In this document: in pieces, positions 14,894 through 22,375 of the stretch | How positions within the stretch are numbered: the stretch's first letter is position 1 | How the letters are laid out: each line of letters begins with the position of its first letter | DNA from: Oscillospiraceae bacterium | GTDB lineage: Bacteria; Bacillota; Clostridia; Oscillospirales; Ruminococcaceae | Reading direction: 5' to 3' | DNA length: 44,183 nucleotides | Assembly: GCA_022787085.1 (NCBI GenBank) | Contig: JALFVE010000009.1 | Location: 1-44,183, forward strand | Program-made: the position numbers and the translations under genes | The notes under the pieces: model-generated | Seen by the model: only the letters and a program-made list of their open reading frames with translations | Databases searched by the model: none | What the model was told of the DNA's origin: nothing

Positions 14894-15604
14894 TCACTTG
14901 TTCCCACCTGTGAACATGAAATCATAGCTCAGGTCAAAAGCTTCGGATATCCTCACCAGGTCGGAAATGTTAAATGCCGCAGCCTTGTAAGGATCAACGT
15001 CATTGTCGAAAAGCTCGTCCAGCTTTTTCTGTGAAAGCAGCAGACTTTCAAGTTTGCTCTTCTGAATATTTTTCCTCGCAAGGTTGGAGAGAACAATTCT
15101 CGAAATGCTCACCTGCAGGTAATTGTACTCCTGGCTTGCCGCCAGCTTTGTCATAATGTTGAGAACCATATCCTTAGGCGGAATGTGGCTGAGCAGCGAA
15201 TCTTCCGTTTTCGCATTTTCCACAGATACACTTTCAGGCACAAGTGCGTCCACAGAATAATTAAGGTATTCGGCAATTCGGAGTAGATCGGCTCCCGAAG
15301 GCATCTGTCCCGACAGCATACTTGCGATATGGTCGGGGTGAGCTTTCAGAACGTTATACACCTTGCTCATAGAGTTGCCTTCCAGCTTTTCGGCAGGATC
15401 ACCGCTGTTATCGGAATAGTCCTCAAAGAAGTAATCAACGGGAACACCAAAGTATTCGGACAGCTTCATAAGTATATCCGAATTGACCGTTGCTCCCTCC
15501 TGCCACCTTTTAAGGTTGCCTGCACTCAGTCCGAGAGACTTCACCAAAGGTGTTGGCTTAACGTTTCTCTCCTTGCATATCTTCATTAGTTGGTCATAAA
15601 ACAT
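14894..15604 (-). CDS. XRE-type regulator with three HTH-like segments
   Basis: A 236-aa protein. Residues 5-60 form a clear XRE helix-turn-helix (KPTPLVKSLGLSAGNLKRWQEG then LMKLSEYFGVPVDYFFED). Two later segments repeat the last part of that pattern: residues 81-123 (LLRIAEYLNYSVDALVPE) and 164-232 (LVRISEAFDLSYDFMFTG). It thus looks like three HTH units, the second shortened. It is transcribed away from the relaxase operon from a promoter at 15752-15781 that faces the relaxase promoter. It probably represses mobilization and controls itself; this is inferred from position. Confidence 0.8.
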   Translation of the reverse strand: MFYDQLMKICKERNVKPTPLVKSLGLSAGNLKRWQEGATVNSDILMKLSEYFGVPVDYFFEDYSDNSGDPAEKLEGNSMSKVYNVLKAHPDHIASMLSGQMPSGADLLRIAEYLNYSVDALVPESVSVENAKTEDSLLSHIPPKDMVLNIMTKLAASQEYNYLQVSISRIVLSNLARKNIQKSKLESLLLSQKKLDELFDNDVDPYKAAAFNISDLVRISEAFDLSYDFMFTGGNK

Positions 15605-15675
15605 AAAAACAGCCTCCTTTTATTGTTAATGTAATACAAATTAAGATTTTCTTGAAGAAAAATAGCGATTTAGTA

Positions 15676-15704
15676 TTGACAAATACACTATCGTGCATTA
15701 TAAT
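15676..15704 (+). promoter_or_regulatory. Relaxase operon promoter
   Basis: Exact consensus TTGACA (15676-15681), 17-bp spacer, TATAAT (15699-15704). An ATACCTT...AAGGTAT inverted repeat (15705-15734) covers the start of transcription and may be the regulator's operator. Confidence 0.8.
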
Positions 15705-15751
15705 ATACCTTACAATAAATCCACTAAAAGGTATTTACTGTAACACTTGAT

Positions 15752-15781
15752 ATTATACCACACCTTATAGTATATTGTCAA
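15752..15781 (-). promoter_or_regulatory. Regulator promoter facing the relaxase promoter
   Basis: On the minus strand TTGACA (15781-15776), an 18-bp spacer and TATAAT (15757-15752). CACTTGA...TCAAGTG arms enclose it (15745-15784). Its transcript runs through the relaxase promoter and vice versa, so the two promoters converge. Confidence 0.7.
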
Positions 15782-15812
15782 GTGCTATTTCAGAAAGGAG
15801 GTGAAACATGTC

Positions 15813-17552
15813 GTGACACCAAGAACAATATCAATCTGTCAGGGAAAGGGCAGCATCGGTCACAACAACAGAGCATTCCACACCAAGAACACCGACCCCG
15901 CACGAACAAAGAATAACATCGTATTTGTGCGTGAGCCTATCGGTGAAGCATATGACAGCCTGTTTGCCGAAGCTGTTGACCGCTATAATTCCAAACAGAA
16001 ACGGAGCGACCGCAGGATTAATAACGGATACTTTGAATATCAGTTCGGACAGCCTGTTACCGAAACAAAGCTGACCTCTCCCGATAAACGCAAGAGCTTT
16101 TACGAGTACCTTATCCAGCTCGGCACTATGGAAGATACGGGTGTGGGTACCGAAGCAGGCGAAAAGGCTACTGCCTGTCTGTGCGAGTATATGAGAGATT
16201 TTTCCGAGCGCAACCCTAACTTCCACGTTTTCAATGCGGTTATCCACCTGGACGAGAAAACGCCGCATCTGCATATCGACTATATCCCTGTGGGTCACTA
16301 CAAGCGTGGTGTTGATACTCAGAACGGCATTGCACAGGCTCTCAAGGAAATGGGCTACGGCGGCGGAAAGAACGCTATTGCAAAGTGGCGGCAGGCTGAA
16401 TATCTTGTGTTTCGAAAGATCTGCGAGGAACATGGCTTTCTCATTTCCGAGCCTAAGAAGTCCAGGGGCGTAAGCTATGCTGTTGAGGAATACAAGGAAA
16501 TTCAGCACGAAAAGGAACGTCTTACACAGGAGCTGCAGCCTTTGCGTGAAATGGAGCTTGCTGCGGAGGAAACCACTGTTGTCGGAAAGAAACAGCTGCT
16601 TTCAAATAACCTTTCGGTATCTTCCGAAGAATTTGAAATGCTGGAGCAGCAGAAGAAGGCTGTTGCCGTTCAGAGCATTGACAATCATCACGAGCGTGAA
16701 GTTCTCGAACATAAAAGACAGCTGCTTGATGAACGTGAGGCTGAGATTGCCGTTAAGGAATCGGAAAGTCTGTCCCGTCTGGTTGACCGCAGCATAGAGC
16801 TTGATAAGCGTGAAGAAAAAATCAGATCTACCGAAAAACGTATCAACGAAGCTGCCAATACCGTTGAAGCTGAAAAAGCAAAACTGCATGACCTTGAAGC
16901 TCAGGCTGAGAATAAGCTGAAAGCTGCCGAAAATGAATACAATATGCAGCTTGAGCTTAATCAGAAGTATTCTTTATTACAGAAGAAAATCCGTATTGTA
17001 GAGAATGATCGTGACAACAAGGCAGGTGAGCTTGCAAATCTTCGCTATGCTGTTGGCATTGACTTTTCCGACAAGGAAACCGATGCTGTTGCAAAGATAA
17101 ATGCTATCAAGGAAGAAAACAGTTCTATCAATATGACACTTAGCAAGGAGCTTAATATTCCCAATGCAGAAATAAAGAAAACCACTCCTCTTGAAAAGCT
17201 GCATACAGTATTGGACAAATTCAGGAGCCGCATTGCCGAAAGGGACAGAGAGCTTGATGAAAGCAGGACACTCATTTCAAACCTTAAAAACCGTTTTAAA
17301 ACTATTAAAGAAGGCTTTGTAAAGGTTTCACTTGCTATAAATACTCTTATCTGCTCAGACAAATTCGGTCAGGGGCTTACGGGAATTAGCGAAGCTCTTG
17401 CAAACGGCATTGGAATGTACATTGATGATTTTTTCAAATCTATCGGAGAGTACGAATCCATTGATAAATGTGAACTCGATGATGATATACAGAAAAATAT
17501 GGAAATATTCATCGAACCCGAAACAACAAGAACAAAAGACTATGAACGATAA
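15813..17552 (+). CDS. MobV/Pre-family relaxase
   Basis: About 579 aa. The N-terminal 200 residues form a Mob_Pre relaxase: SICQGKGSIGHNNR (His and Asn of motif I) and HLDEKTPHLH near residue 150, the metal-binding histidine triad of MOBV enzymes. It nicks one strand at oriT and leads it into the recipient. Residues 225-430 are a long coiled coil rich in Glu, Lys and Arg; the C-terminus is acidic. I chose GTG 15813, 11 nt after AAGGAGG; an in-frame GTG at 15801 overlaps that site. A tiny ATG-TCG-TGA frame (15808) overlaps the GTG and could couple translation. Confidence 0.85.
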   Translation: MTPRTISICQGKGSIGHNNRAFHTKNTDPARTKNNIVFVREPIGEAYDSLFAEAVDRYNSKQKRSDRRINNGYFEYQFGQPVTETKLTSPDKRKSFYEYLIQLGTMEDTGVGTEAGEKATACLCEYMRDFSERNPNFHVFNAVIHLDEKTPHLHIDYIPVGHYKRGVDTQNGIAQALKEMGYGGGKNAIAKWRQAEYLVFRKICEEHGFLISEPKKSRGVSYAVEEYKEIQHEKERLTQELQPLREMELAAEETTVVGKKQLLSNNLSVSSEEFEMLEQQKKAVAVQSIDNHHEREVLEHKRQLLDEREAEIAVKESESLSRLVDRSIELDKREEKIRSTEKRINEAANTVEAEKAKLHDLEAQAENKLKAAENEYNMQLELNQKYSLLQKKIRIVENDRDNKAGELANLRYAVGIDFSDKETDAVAKINAIKEENSSINMTLSKELNIPNAEIKKTTPLEKLHTVLDKFRSRIAERDRELDESRTLISNLKNRFKTIKEGFVKVSLAINTLICSDKFGQGLTGISEALANGIGMYIDDFFKSIGEYESIDKCELDDDIQKNMEIFIEPETTRTKDYER

Positions 17553-17569
17553 AGAAAGGATGGTTTTAC

Positions 17570-17854
17570 ATGACCAACAAAACAGAAATTATGGCGCAGA
17601 TCGTTGCGCTGCTTTCACAGCTTATTGATAACAATGCAGAGCCTCAGAAGGAATCCTATGAGCGTTCTGCTGAGCCTGTGGAGATGCTTACGATCAAGGA
17701 ATGCACACAGGCTGTCAGCGGACTTTCCGAACACACCGTCCGTCAGCTTGTGGCACAGAAAAAGATACCTTACATAAGGACAGGTCAGGGAAAGCGTGGA
17801 AAGATACTCATCAGCAAGACCGCTCTGCTTGATTACCTGGAAGGAGCGGCGTGA
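17570..17854 (+). CDS. Small HTH DNA-binding protein (excisionase-like)
   Basis: A 94-aa protein. Its C-terminal half (LTIKECTQAVSGLSEHTVRQLVAQKKIPYIRTGQGKRGKI) matches the excisionase/HTH_17 pattern, ending in SKTALLDYLEG. The first 35 residues are helical and look like a partner-binding extension. AAAGGATGG precedes the ATG. It lies between relaxase and primase and its stop overlaps the primase start (TGATG), so the three are one operon. It may direct excision of element 1 or act as a relaxosome accessory; the sequence cannot separate the two. Confidence 0.75.
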   Translation: MTNKTEIMAQIVALLSQLIDNNAEPQKESYERSAEPVEMLTIKECTQAVSGLSEHTVRQLVAQKKIPYIRTGQGKRGKILISKTALLDYLEGAA

Positions 17855-18495
17855 TGACCAAATTTGAAATTATCAAGGAGCTTGTGACTGTCAGACAGGC
17901 AGCGGAGCATTACGGCTTGAACGTAAACCGCAGTAATATGTGCCGCTGTCCCTTTCACAGCGACCACACTCCTTCTATGAAAATATATGACAAGAACTAT
18001 CACTGCTTCGGCTGCGGTGCACATGGAGATGTAATTGACCTTACCGCACACATTTTCGGAACATCGCAGCTTGAAGCGTCAAAGCGGCTTAACGAAGATT
18101 TCTGTTTGAGGCTTGATATGGATAAACCCGTTTCAAAGCGTGAGATCAGCATTATCCGTAATAAGAGAAAGGAAGCTGAGGACTATGCAGAATGGGAACG
18201 CAATGCCTGGCTTACGCTTTCGGAATATTACAAGCTGCTGTGTCAGTGGCGTGAGGAGTATACTCCCGCATCAGAAACGGATACACCCGACGAACGATTC
18301 ATTGAGAGCCTGAAAAATCGTGATTACATAGAATATCTGTGCAGCATCTTCATCAGCGGCAGCAAGGAAGAACGCACTGCGCTGAGAGAGGAGGTGAGAC
18401 ACATTGAGCGAAGAATGTATGAATATCGCAGGAGCCTCATCACCCTCATGGCTGGGGGGATTCGGTCAGCTGGACGAACCGCTGTTCTGCAGTGA
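17854..18495 (+). CDS. CHC2 zinc-finger DNA primase
   Basis: A 213-aa protein beginning with a DnaG-type zinc-binding domain: C-x-C-P-F-H near residue 30 (MCRCPFHSDHTPSMKIY) and YHCFGCGAHGDVIDL. Only the zinc domain and a helical tail are present; the TOPRIM catalytic domain of DnaG is absent, so it may recognise template for the partner helicase or prime by an unknown active site. The ATG at 17854 overlaps the preceding stop by one base. Its last 92 nt overlap the helicase gene in another frame. Confidence 0.8.
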   Translation: MTKFEIIKELVTVRQAAEHYGLNVNRSNMCRCPFHSDHTPSMKIYDKNYHCFGCGAHGDVIDLTAHIFGTSQLEASKRLNEDFCLRLDMDKPVSKREISIIRNKRKEAEDYAEWERNAWLTLSEYYKLLCQWREEYTPASETDTPDERFIESLKNRDYIEYLCSIFISGSKEERTALREEVRHIERRMYEYRRSLITLMAGGIRSAGRTAVLQ

Positions 18496-19738
18496 GTTTG
18501 CTATGAATTATCCGCTTATGTACTATGACAACAGATTCTATAATATTGACGGAGAGGTCAGCGAGGATATGATAGCATTTATGATATCCGAAGCGGTCAT
18601 GTCTCACGTTACCAATAATGTAGCAGCCACAGTGAAGCGTCTTGTAGAAGCATTGAAGCTCTACTGCTATTCCGACCCGCTCATTCCCGCAGAGGACGAG
18701 ATACACCTTCTTAATGGTGTTCTGAAAACAGATGGAACATGGATTCCCGAAAAGGAATTCTGCGTGAATCGCCTGAATGTCAATTATGATCCCGAAATAT
18801 GGAATGAAGTGTATTACCCCGAAAAGTTCCTGACCTTCCTTATGGATATGCTTGATATGGAGGACATTACGACATTGCAGGAATACCTGGGCTACTGCCT
18901 TATCCCCTCCACCAGAGCACAGGCTATGCTGTTCATTATCGGGAACGGCGGAGAAGGCAAGAGCCGAATTGGAGTGGTATTGCAGGAGATATTCAAGACT
19001 GCTATGATAACAGGCTGTTTTCAGCGTATCGAAACGGACAAATTCTTCCGATACAATTTACAGAACAAGCTGCTTATGCTTGATGATGATATGCAGTTGA
19101 CAGCGCTGCCTTCCACAGGCTACATAAAGAATCTCATAACAGCCGAGATTCCCGTTGACATTGAAGCAAAGGGCAAGCAGTCACAGCAGGCAATGCTGTA
19201 CTCACGTTTTCTCTGCTTCGGCAATGGTTCTCCGAAGGCTTTATATGACAAGTCCGACGGATTTGCAAGGCGGCTTATCATTCTGACTACCAAGCCTGTT
19301 CCTCCGAACAGAGTGAATGATCCGTTCCTGGCAGACAAATTCATTGCCGAAAAGGAGAAGATTTTCTGCTGGATGTTTGACGGTCTGAAAAGGCTTATAC
19401 AGAACAATTTCAAATTCACCATTTCCGAAAAGAGCAGGAAAAACACTTCTGAGGTCATGGCTGAAAACTGCAACATCATTGAGTACCTTGCGGACACAAG
19501 CTACATTTCGTTTGTGGCTGATGCACAGACAAGCAGCACCGATCTTTACGGCGGTTATTCCCGCTGGTGCTCCGAAAACGCTCTGACAGCTCTGCGGCAG
19601 GAAACCTTTATTGGCTGGCTCAAATCCAATGAACGCAGGTACAACATTAAATATGTGTATCACGTTCCCGGAAGAAATGGTGGGCACGTTCGGGGATTTC
19701 GAGGTATCAGGACATCATATATACCAATAGTCACTTGA
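18404..19738 (+). CDS. P4-type superfamily 3 helicase (D5-like)
   Basis: A 444-aa replication helicase. Walker A is GNGGEGKSRIG and Walker B LLMLDDD, followed by the CFGNGSP sensor region typical of phage/plasmid P4-like helicases. The N-terminal D5_N-like part and C-terminal winged-helix-like part (YGGYSRWCSENALTALRQETFIGWLKS) frame it. The TTG start at 18404 is supported by GGAGGTGA six bases upstream. Together with the CHC2 protein it probably unwinds and initiates at the repeat-rich region just downstream (19741-19879), letting the excised circle replicate. Confidence 0.85.
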   Translation: MSEECMNIAGASSPSWLGGFGQLDEPLFCSEFAMNYPLMYYDNRFYNIDGEVSEDMIAFMISEAVMSHVTNNVAATVKRLVEALKLYCYSDPLIPAEDEIHLLNGVLKTDGTWIPEKEFCVNRLNVNYDPEIWNEVYYPEKFLTFLMDMLDMEDITTLQEYLGYCLIPSTRAQAMLFIIGNGGEGKSRIGVVLQEIFKTAMITGCFQRIETDKFFRYNLQNKLLMLDDDMQLTALPSTGYIKNLITAEIPVDIEAKGKQSQQAMLYSRFLCFGNGSPKALYDKSDGFARRLIILTTKPVPPNRVNDPFLADKFIAEKEKIFCWMFDGLKRLIQNNFKFTISEKSRKNTSEVMAENCNIIEYLADTSYISFVADAQTSSTDLYGGYSRWCSENALTALRQETFIGWLKSNERRYNIKYVYHVPGRNGGHVRGFRGIRTSYIPIVT

Positions 19739-19740
19739 GA

Positions 19741-19879
19741 CGTGCAGGCGTGCAAGCCTATTCCCTGCGTGGTTTCAGTGATGTGCAGCACATCGTGCGT
19801 ATGGCGTGCTGCACGCTGTATGCACAGCTCGCTGCACACCCAAAAAAACTCGTTTCTATGCGCTTTGCACGCCTGCACG
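19741..19879. other. Candidate replication origin of element 1
   Basis: Nested inverted repeats: 15-bp perfect arms CGTGCAGGCGTGCAA (19741-19755) and its complement (19865-19879), enclosing GTGCAGCAC (19783-19791) with GTGCTGCAC (19806-19814). GTGCA/TGCAC units occur about nine times in 140 bp. No gene covers it. The place just after the P4-type helicase fits an origin with iterons; initiator binding is not shown. Confidence 0.55.
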
Positions 19880-19931
19880 CCTATTGAGGTGCTTGACCTA
19901 TTATATATATGACATATTTCTAATAACACAC

Positions 19932-19960
19932 TTGACTTTATGACGGTAAAGTGTTATCAT
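19932..19960 (+). promoter_or_regulatory. Integrase promoter of element 1
   Basis: TTGACT (19932-19937), 17-bp spacer, TATCAT (19955-19960), 51 bp before the integrase ATG. Confidence 0.65.
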
Positions 19961-20011
19961 ATAAATGCAGAGATATGCCATAAAATCACACATCATAAGG
20001 AGAGATGTATT

Positions 20012-21196
20012 ATGGCAACTATCCAGAAAAGAGGAAACTCTTATCGTATAAAAGTATCCTGCGGATACAACACCGCAGGAAAGCAGATAATTCAGTCAAT
20101 GACATGGAAACCTGACGAAAAAATGACCGAACGGCAGATTGAAAAGGAGCTGCAGCGTCAGGCAGTGCTTTTTGAGGAAGCCTGTATGAAAGGCAACGTT
20201 GTAGCTGCAATCAAATTTGAGGATTTTTCCCGTCTGTGGTTTAAAGAGTATGCAGAGATCCGTTTGAAGCAGCGTACCGTTGAGGGCTATCATCAGATGG
20301 AAAAGCGTATCTACAAGGCTATCGGACATATCCGTCTGGACAAGCTCACCACCCGTCATATTCAGAAGTTTATCATTGAGCTTTGTAATGCAGAGCGTGA
20401 GGACGGTCGTGACCGCAACGGCGGGAAGCTTTCCACAAAGACCATAAAGCTGTATAAATCTATGATATCCACAATATGCGATTACGCCGTAAAGATGCAG
20501 ATGATATCTGTTAATCCTTGTAAGAATGTAACGATCCCCAAGGTGATTACTCCCGAAAAGGAATTCTACTCCATTGAAGAGGCGCAGCAGATGCTTGACC
20601 TTTTCCGTAACGAAGATGAATCCAATTACAAGTATGTATGCTTTTATACTCTTGCGGTATATACGGGATTTCGTCTTGGTGAGCTTATGGGGCTGGAATG
20701 GAAGGATATTGATTTTGATACCAATGTCATTACCGTAAACAGGACCTGTCTGTATTCCAAGGCAAAGGGCGGGCTTTACACCGAAACACCTAAGACCTCA
20801 CAGAGTTTGAGAAGCCTTAAGGTGCCGCAGGGCGTTATTGATATGCTTCTTAAATGGAAGGGACTCCAGGACATTCAGCGTCAAAAGGTCGGGGACAAAT
20901 GGATCGAAACCGACCGTATTTTCACCAAGTGGAATGGTCTGACACTTGACCGTTCAGCTCCCGGATATTTTTTCAAGCAGTTCTGCGAAAGAACGGGTAT
21001 GCGCTATGTTACAAATCATTCTATGCGCCACCTGAATGCCAGTCTGCTTATAAATGCGGGAGTTGATGTAAAGACTGTACAGAGCTGTTTAGGCCACTCA
21101 ACGGCAACAACGACTTTGCAGATCTATGCTCATACCTTTCAATCGGCACAGGCAGCTGCAATGGAGGCTGTAGCTGAGGCTCTTCCGCTTAAATAG
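20012..21196 (+). CDS. Tyrosine integrase of element 1
   Basis: A 394-aa integrase: N-terminal arm-binding region (MATIQKRGNSYRIKVSCGY), core-binding domain (FEDFSRLWFKEYAEIRLKQRT) and catalytic domain with Arg in YTGFRLGELMGL, H-x-x-R in NHSMRHLNASLL, LGHSTATTT and the nucleophile near Y372 (IYAH). The open frame reaches back to 19940, but AAGGAG (19997-20002) fixes the ATG at 20012. The gene ends 111 bp from the tRNA CCA end. Its likely core site is the 24-bp repeat ending in the T loop, and its likely arm sites are the AAAGACCA repeats. Confidence 0.9.
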   Translation: MATIQKRGNSYRIKVSCGYNTAGKQIIQSMTWKPDEKMTERQIEKELQRQAVLFEEACMKGNVVAAIKFEDFSRLWFKEYAEIRLKQRTVEGYHQMEKRIYKAIGHIRLDKLTTRHIQKFIIELCNAEREDGRDRNGGKLSTKTIKLYKSMISTICDYAVKMQMISVNPCKNVTIPKVITPEKEFYSIEEAQQMLDLFRNEDESNYKYVCFYTLAVYTGFRLGELMGLEWKDIDFDTNVITVNRTCLYSKAKGGLYTETPKTSQSLRSLKVPQGVIDMLLKWKGLQDIQRQKVGDKWIETDRIFTKWNGLTLDRSAPGYFFKQFCERTGMRYVTNHSMRHLNASLLINAGVDVKTVQSCLGHSTATTTLQIYAHTFQSAQAAAMEAVAEALPLK

Positions 21197-21198
21197 GC

Positions 21199-21245
21199 TT
21201 TGGTCTTTACCATATCCCTTGTAAAGACCAAACAAAGACCAAAAT
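21199..21245 (+). repeat. Right internal repeats of element 1 (putative arm sites)
   Basis: Two direct AAAGACCAAA units (21223-21245) match 10808-10830, and one inverted TGGTCTTTA unit lies at 21201-21209. This is a symmetric set of possible integrase or excisionase sites beside the integrase stop. Confidence 0.6.
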
Positions 21246-21266
21246 GAAATTTTTGAAAAAACAGAA

Positions 21267-21300
21267 CCCCGTAAACAACGTATATACGTCGTTTACGGGG
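21267..21300 (-). terminator. tRNA-Leu terminator
   Basis: On the minus strand CCCCGTAAAC pairs with GTTTACGGGG, closing on an ACG/CGT inner stem, then TTCTGTTTTTT. It begins 7 nt after the CCA. Confidence 0.8.
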
Positions 21301-21307
21301 CATAAAC

Positions 21308-21394
21308 TGGTGCCGCTAACCGGACTTGAACCGGTACGGAGGTTAATCCGAGGGATTTTAAGTCCCTTGTGTCTGCCTATTCCACCACAGCGGC
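21308..21394 (-). tRNA. tRNA-Leu(UAA), integration target
   Basis: An 87-nt class II tRNA with encoded CCA. The acceptor stem is GCCGCTG/TAGCGGC, the anticodon stem AGGGA/TCCCT encloses CTTAAAA (anticodon TAA), there is a long variable arm, and the T arm is CCGG-TTCAAGT-CCGG. Its 3' end faces the integrated elements, the normal polarity for such insertions. Confidence 0.95.
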
Positions 21395-21441
21395 ATTTGG
21401 AGAAAAAGCCGTTTGAATTGAATCAAACGGCTTCCCTTGTT

Positions 21442-21518
<77 letters not shown>

Positions 21519-21722
21519 ATGTTATGTTTGGCACCCGCTTTTCAGAGTGCTTATTTATTATATCACAACTAAAATGGTTTGTCAAGTGTTTTTTTGAAAA
21601 AAATCAAAAAAATCTGATATTTTTTATTGAGTGAGTGAAAATGCCTTCCCTGCGATGCTTTTTTGGTCGTTGATTATTTATAAAGAGAAAAATTAAAATC
21701 AGATTAAATTAAGCGAAATACC

Positions 21723-21751
21723 TTGACAGGCGAGGTACTGTGTGTTATTAT
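21723..21751 (+). promoter_or_regulatory. Promoter of the PadR gene
   Basis: TTGACA (21723-21728), 17-bp spacer, TATTAT (21746-21751), about 95 bp upstream of the PadR start. The rest of 21519-21846 shows no gene. Confidence 0.65.
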
Positions 21752-21846
21752 ATATTTGGAAATGAAAAGGGAAGGTCTCTGAAATGTGTTTGTTTATTGT
21801 TATGTAAAGAGATCATCTCCGGAAAATATTCAGCGGGAGGTGCGGA

Positions 21847-22200
21847 ATGTCGATCGCTTCAGATCTCATAAGAGGTCACACGGATACCATTATCCTGTCG
21901 CTGCTGTCGGTGGGCGACAGCTACGGCTACAAGATAAACAAGGACATCATGGAGCTTACGGGAAATCGCTTTGAATTTAAGGAAGCCACTCTTTACAGCG
22001 CTTTCAGGCGGCTTGAGCAGTCGGGGCTTATTGCTTCCTACTGGGGCGATGAGAACACCGGTGCAAGACGGAAATATTACACAATTACCGATGCGGGGCG
22101 GCGGCAATACAGTGACAGCCTTGCGGAATGGGACAAGACAAGGGCTATTGTGGATAAGCTGCTCTATGCTGCGAAAAATGCGGATAACAACGGCGGGTGA
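21847..22200 (+). CDS. PadR-family transcriptional regulator
   Basis: A 117-aa winged-helix repressor: DTIILSLLSVGDSYGYKINKDI then the recognition part FKEATLYSAFRRLEQSGLIASYW, and the beta-wing GARRKYYTITDAGRRQY. PadR proteins bind inverted repeats and usually control a nearby membrane protein or transporter. GGGAGGTG precedes the ATG. The next gene, 175 bp on, encodes such a membrane partner. Confidence 0.9.
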   Translation: MSIASDLIRGHTDTIILSLLSVGDSYGYKINKDIMELTGNRFEFKEATLYSAFRRLEQSGLIASYWGDENTGARRKYYTITDAGRRQYSDSLAEWDKTRAIVDKLLYAAKNADNNGG

Positions 22201-22375
22201 TAATATTATTGCAGACGCTTTTCTGCGGATCTATCTGCTGCTGTAAGGCGACTTGCGATAAAGCGGGATTTCCAGGTTTTGGCTTTTGCTTTCGGCTTGT
22301 GTTATGGGTGGGCTATGCTGCTCATGTAATAGCTTTTGCGGATTTATAAATACATCAGGGAAAGGATAGAATGAA

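Larger units (their letters stand above)
10666..21330. mobile_element. Integrative mobilizable element 1 at tRNA-Leu
   Basis: It is flanked by the 24-bp tRNA repeat (10666-10689, 21307-21330) and by 23-bp internal repeats (10808-10830, 21223-21245). Left to right it holds the PHP-AlbA_2 and Mrr cargo genes, a repeat-rich candidate oriT, a regulator, a MobV relaxase, a small HTH protein, a CHC2 primase, a P4-type helicase, a candidate replication origin and an integrase. It has no type IV secretion genes, so it should need a helper element. About 10.7 kb. Being next to the intact tRNA, it is the last arrival in the array. Confidence 0.85.

Noticed and set aside
15831-16508. Long leftward frame (225 aa) inside the relaxase gene.
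   Set aside because: It is a shadow of the relaxase: no ribosome site and no family-like motif.
10666-21330. Element 1 as a self-transmissible ICE.
   Set aside because: No VirB4, VirD4/TcpA or other type IV secretion gene is present, only relaxase and replication genes, so mobilizable fits better.
22201-22375. Possible small gene between the PadR gene and its membrane partner.
   Set aside because: Only short frames without ribosome sites; no structure stands out.
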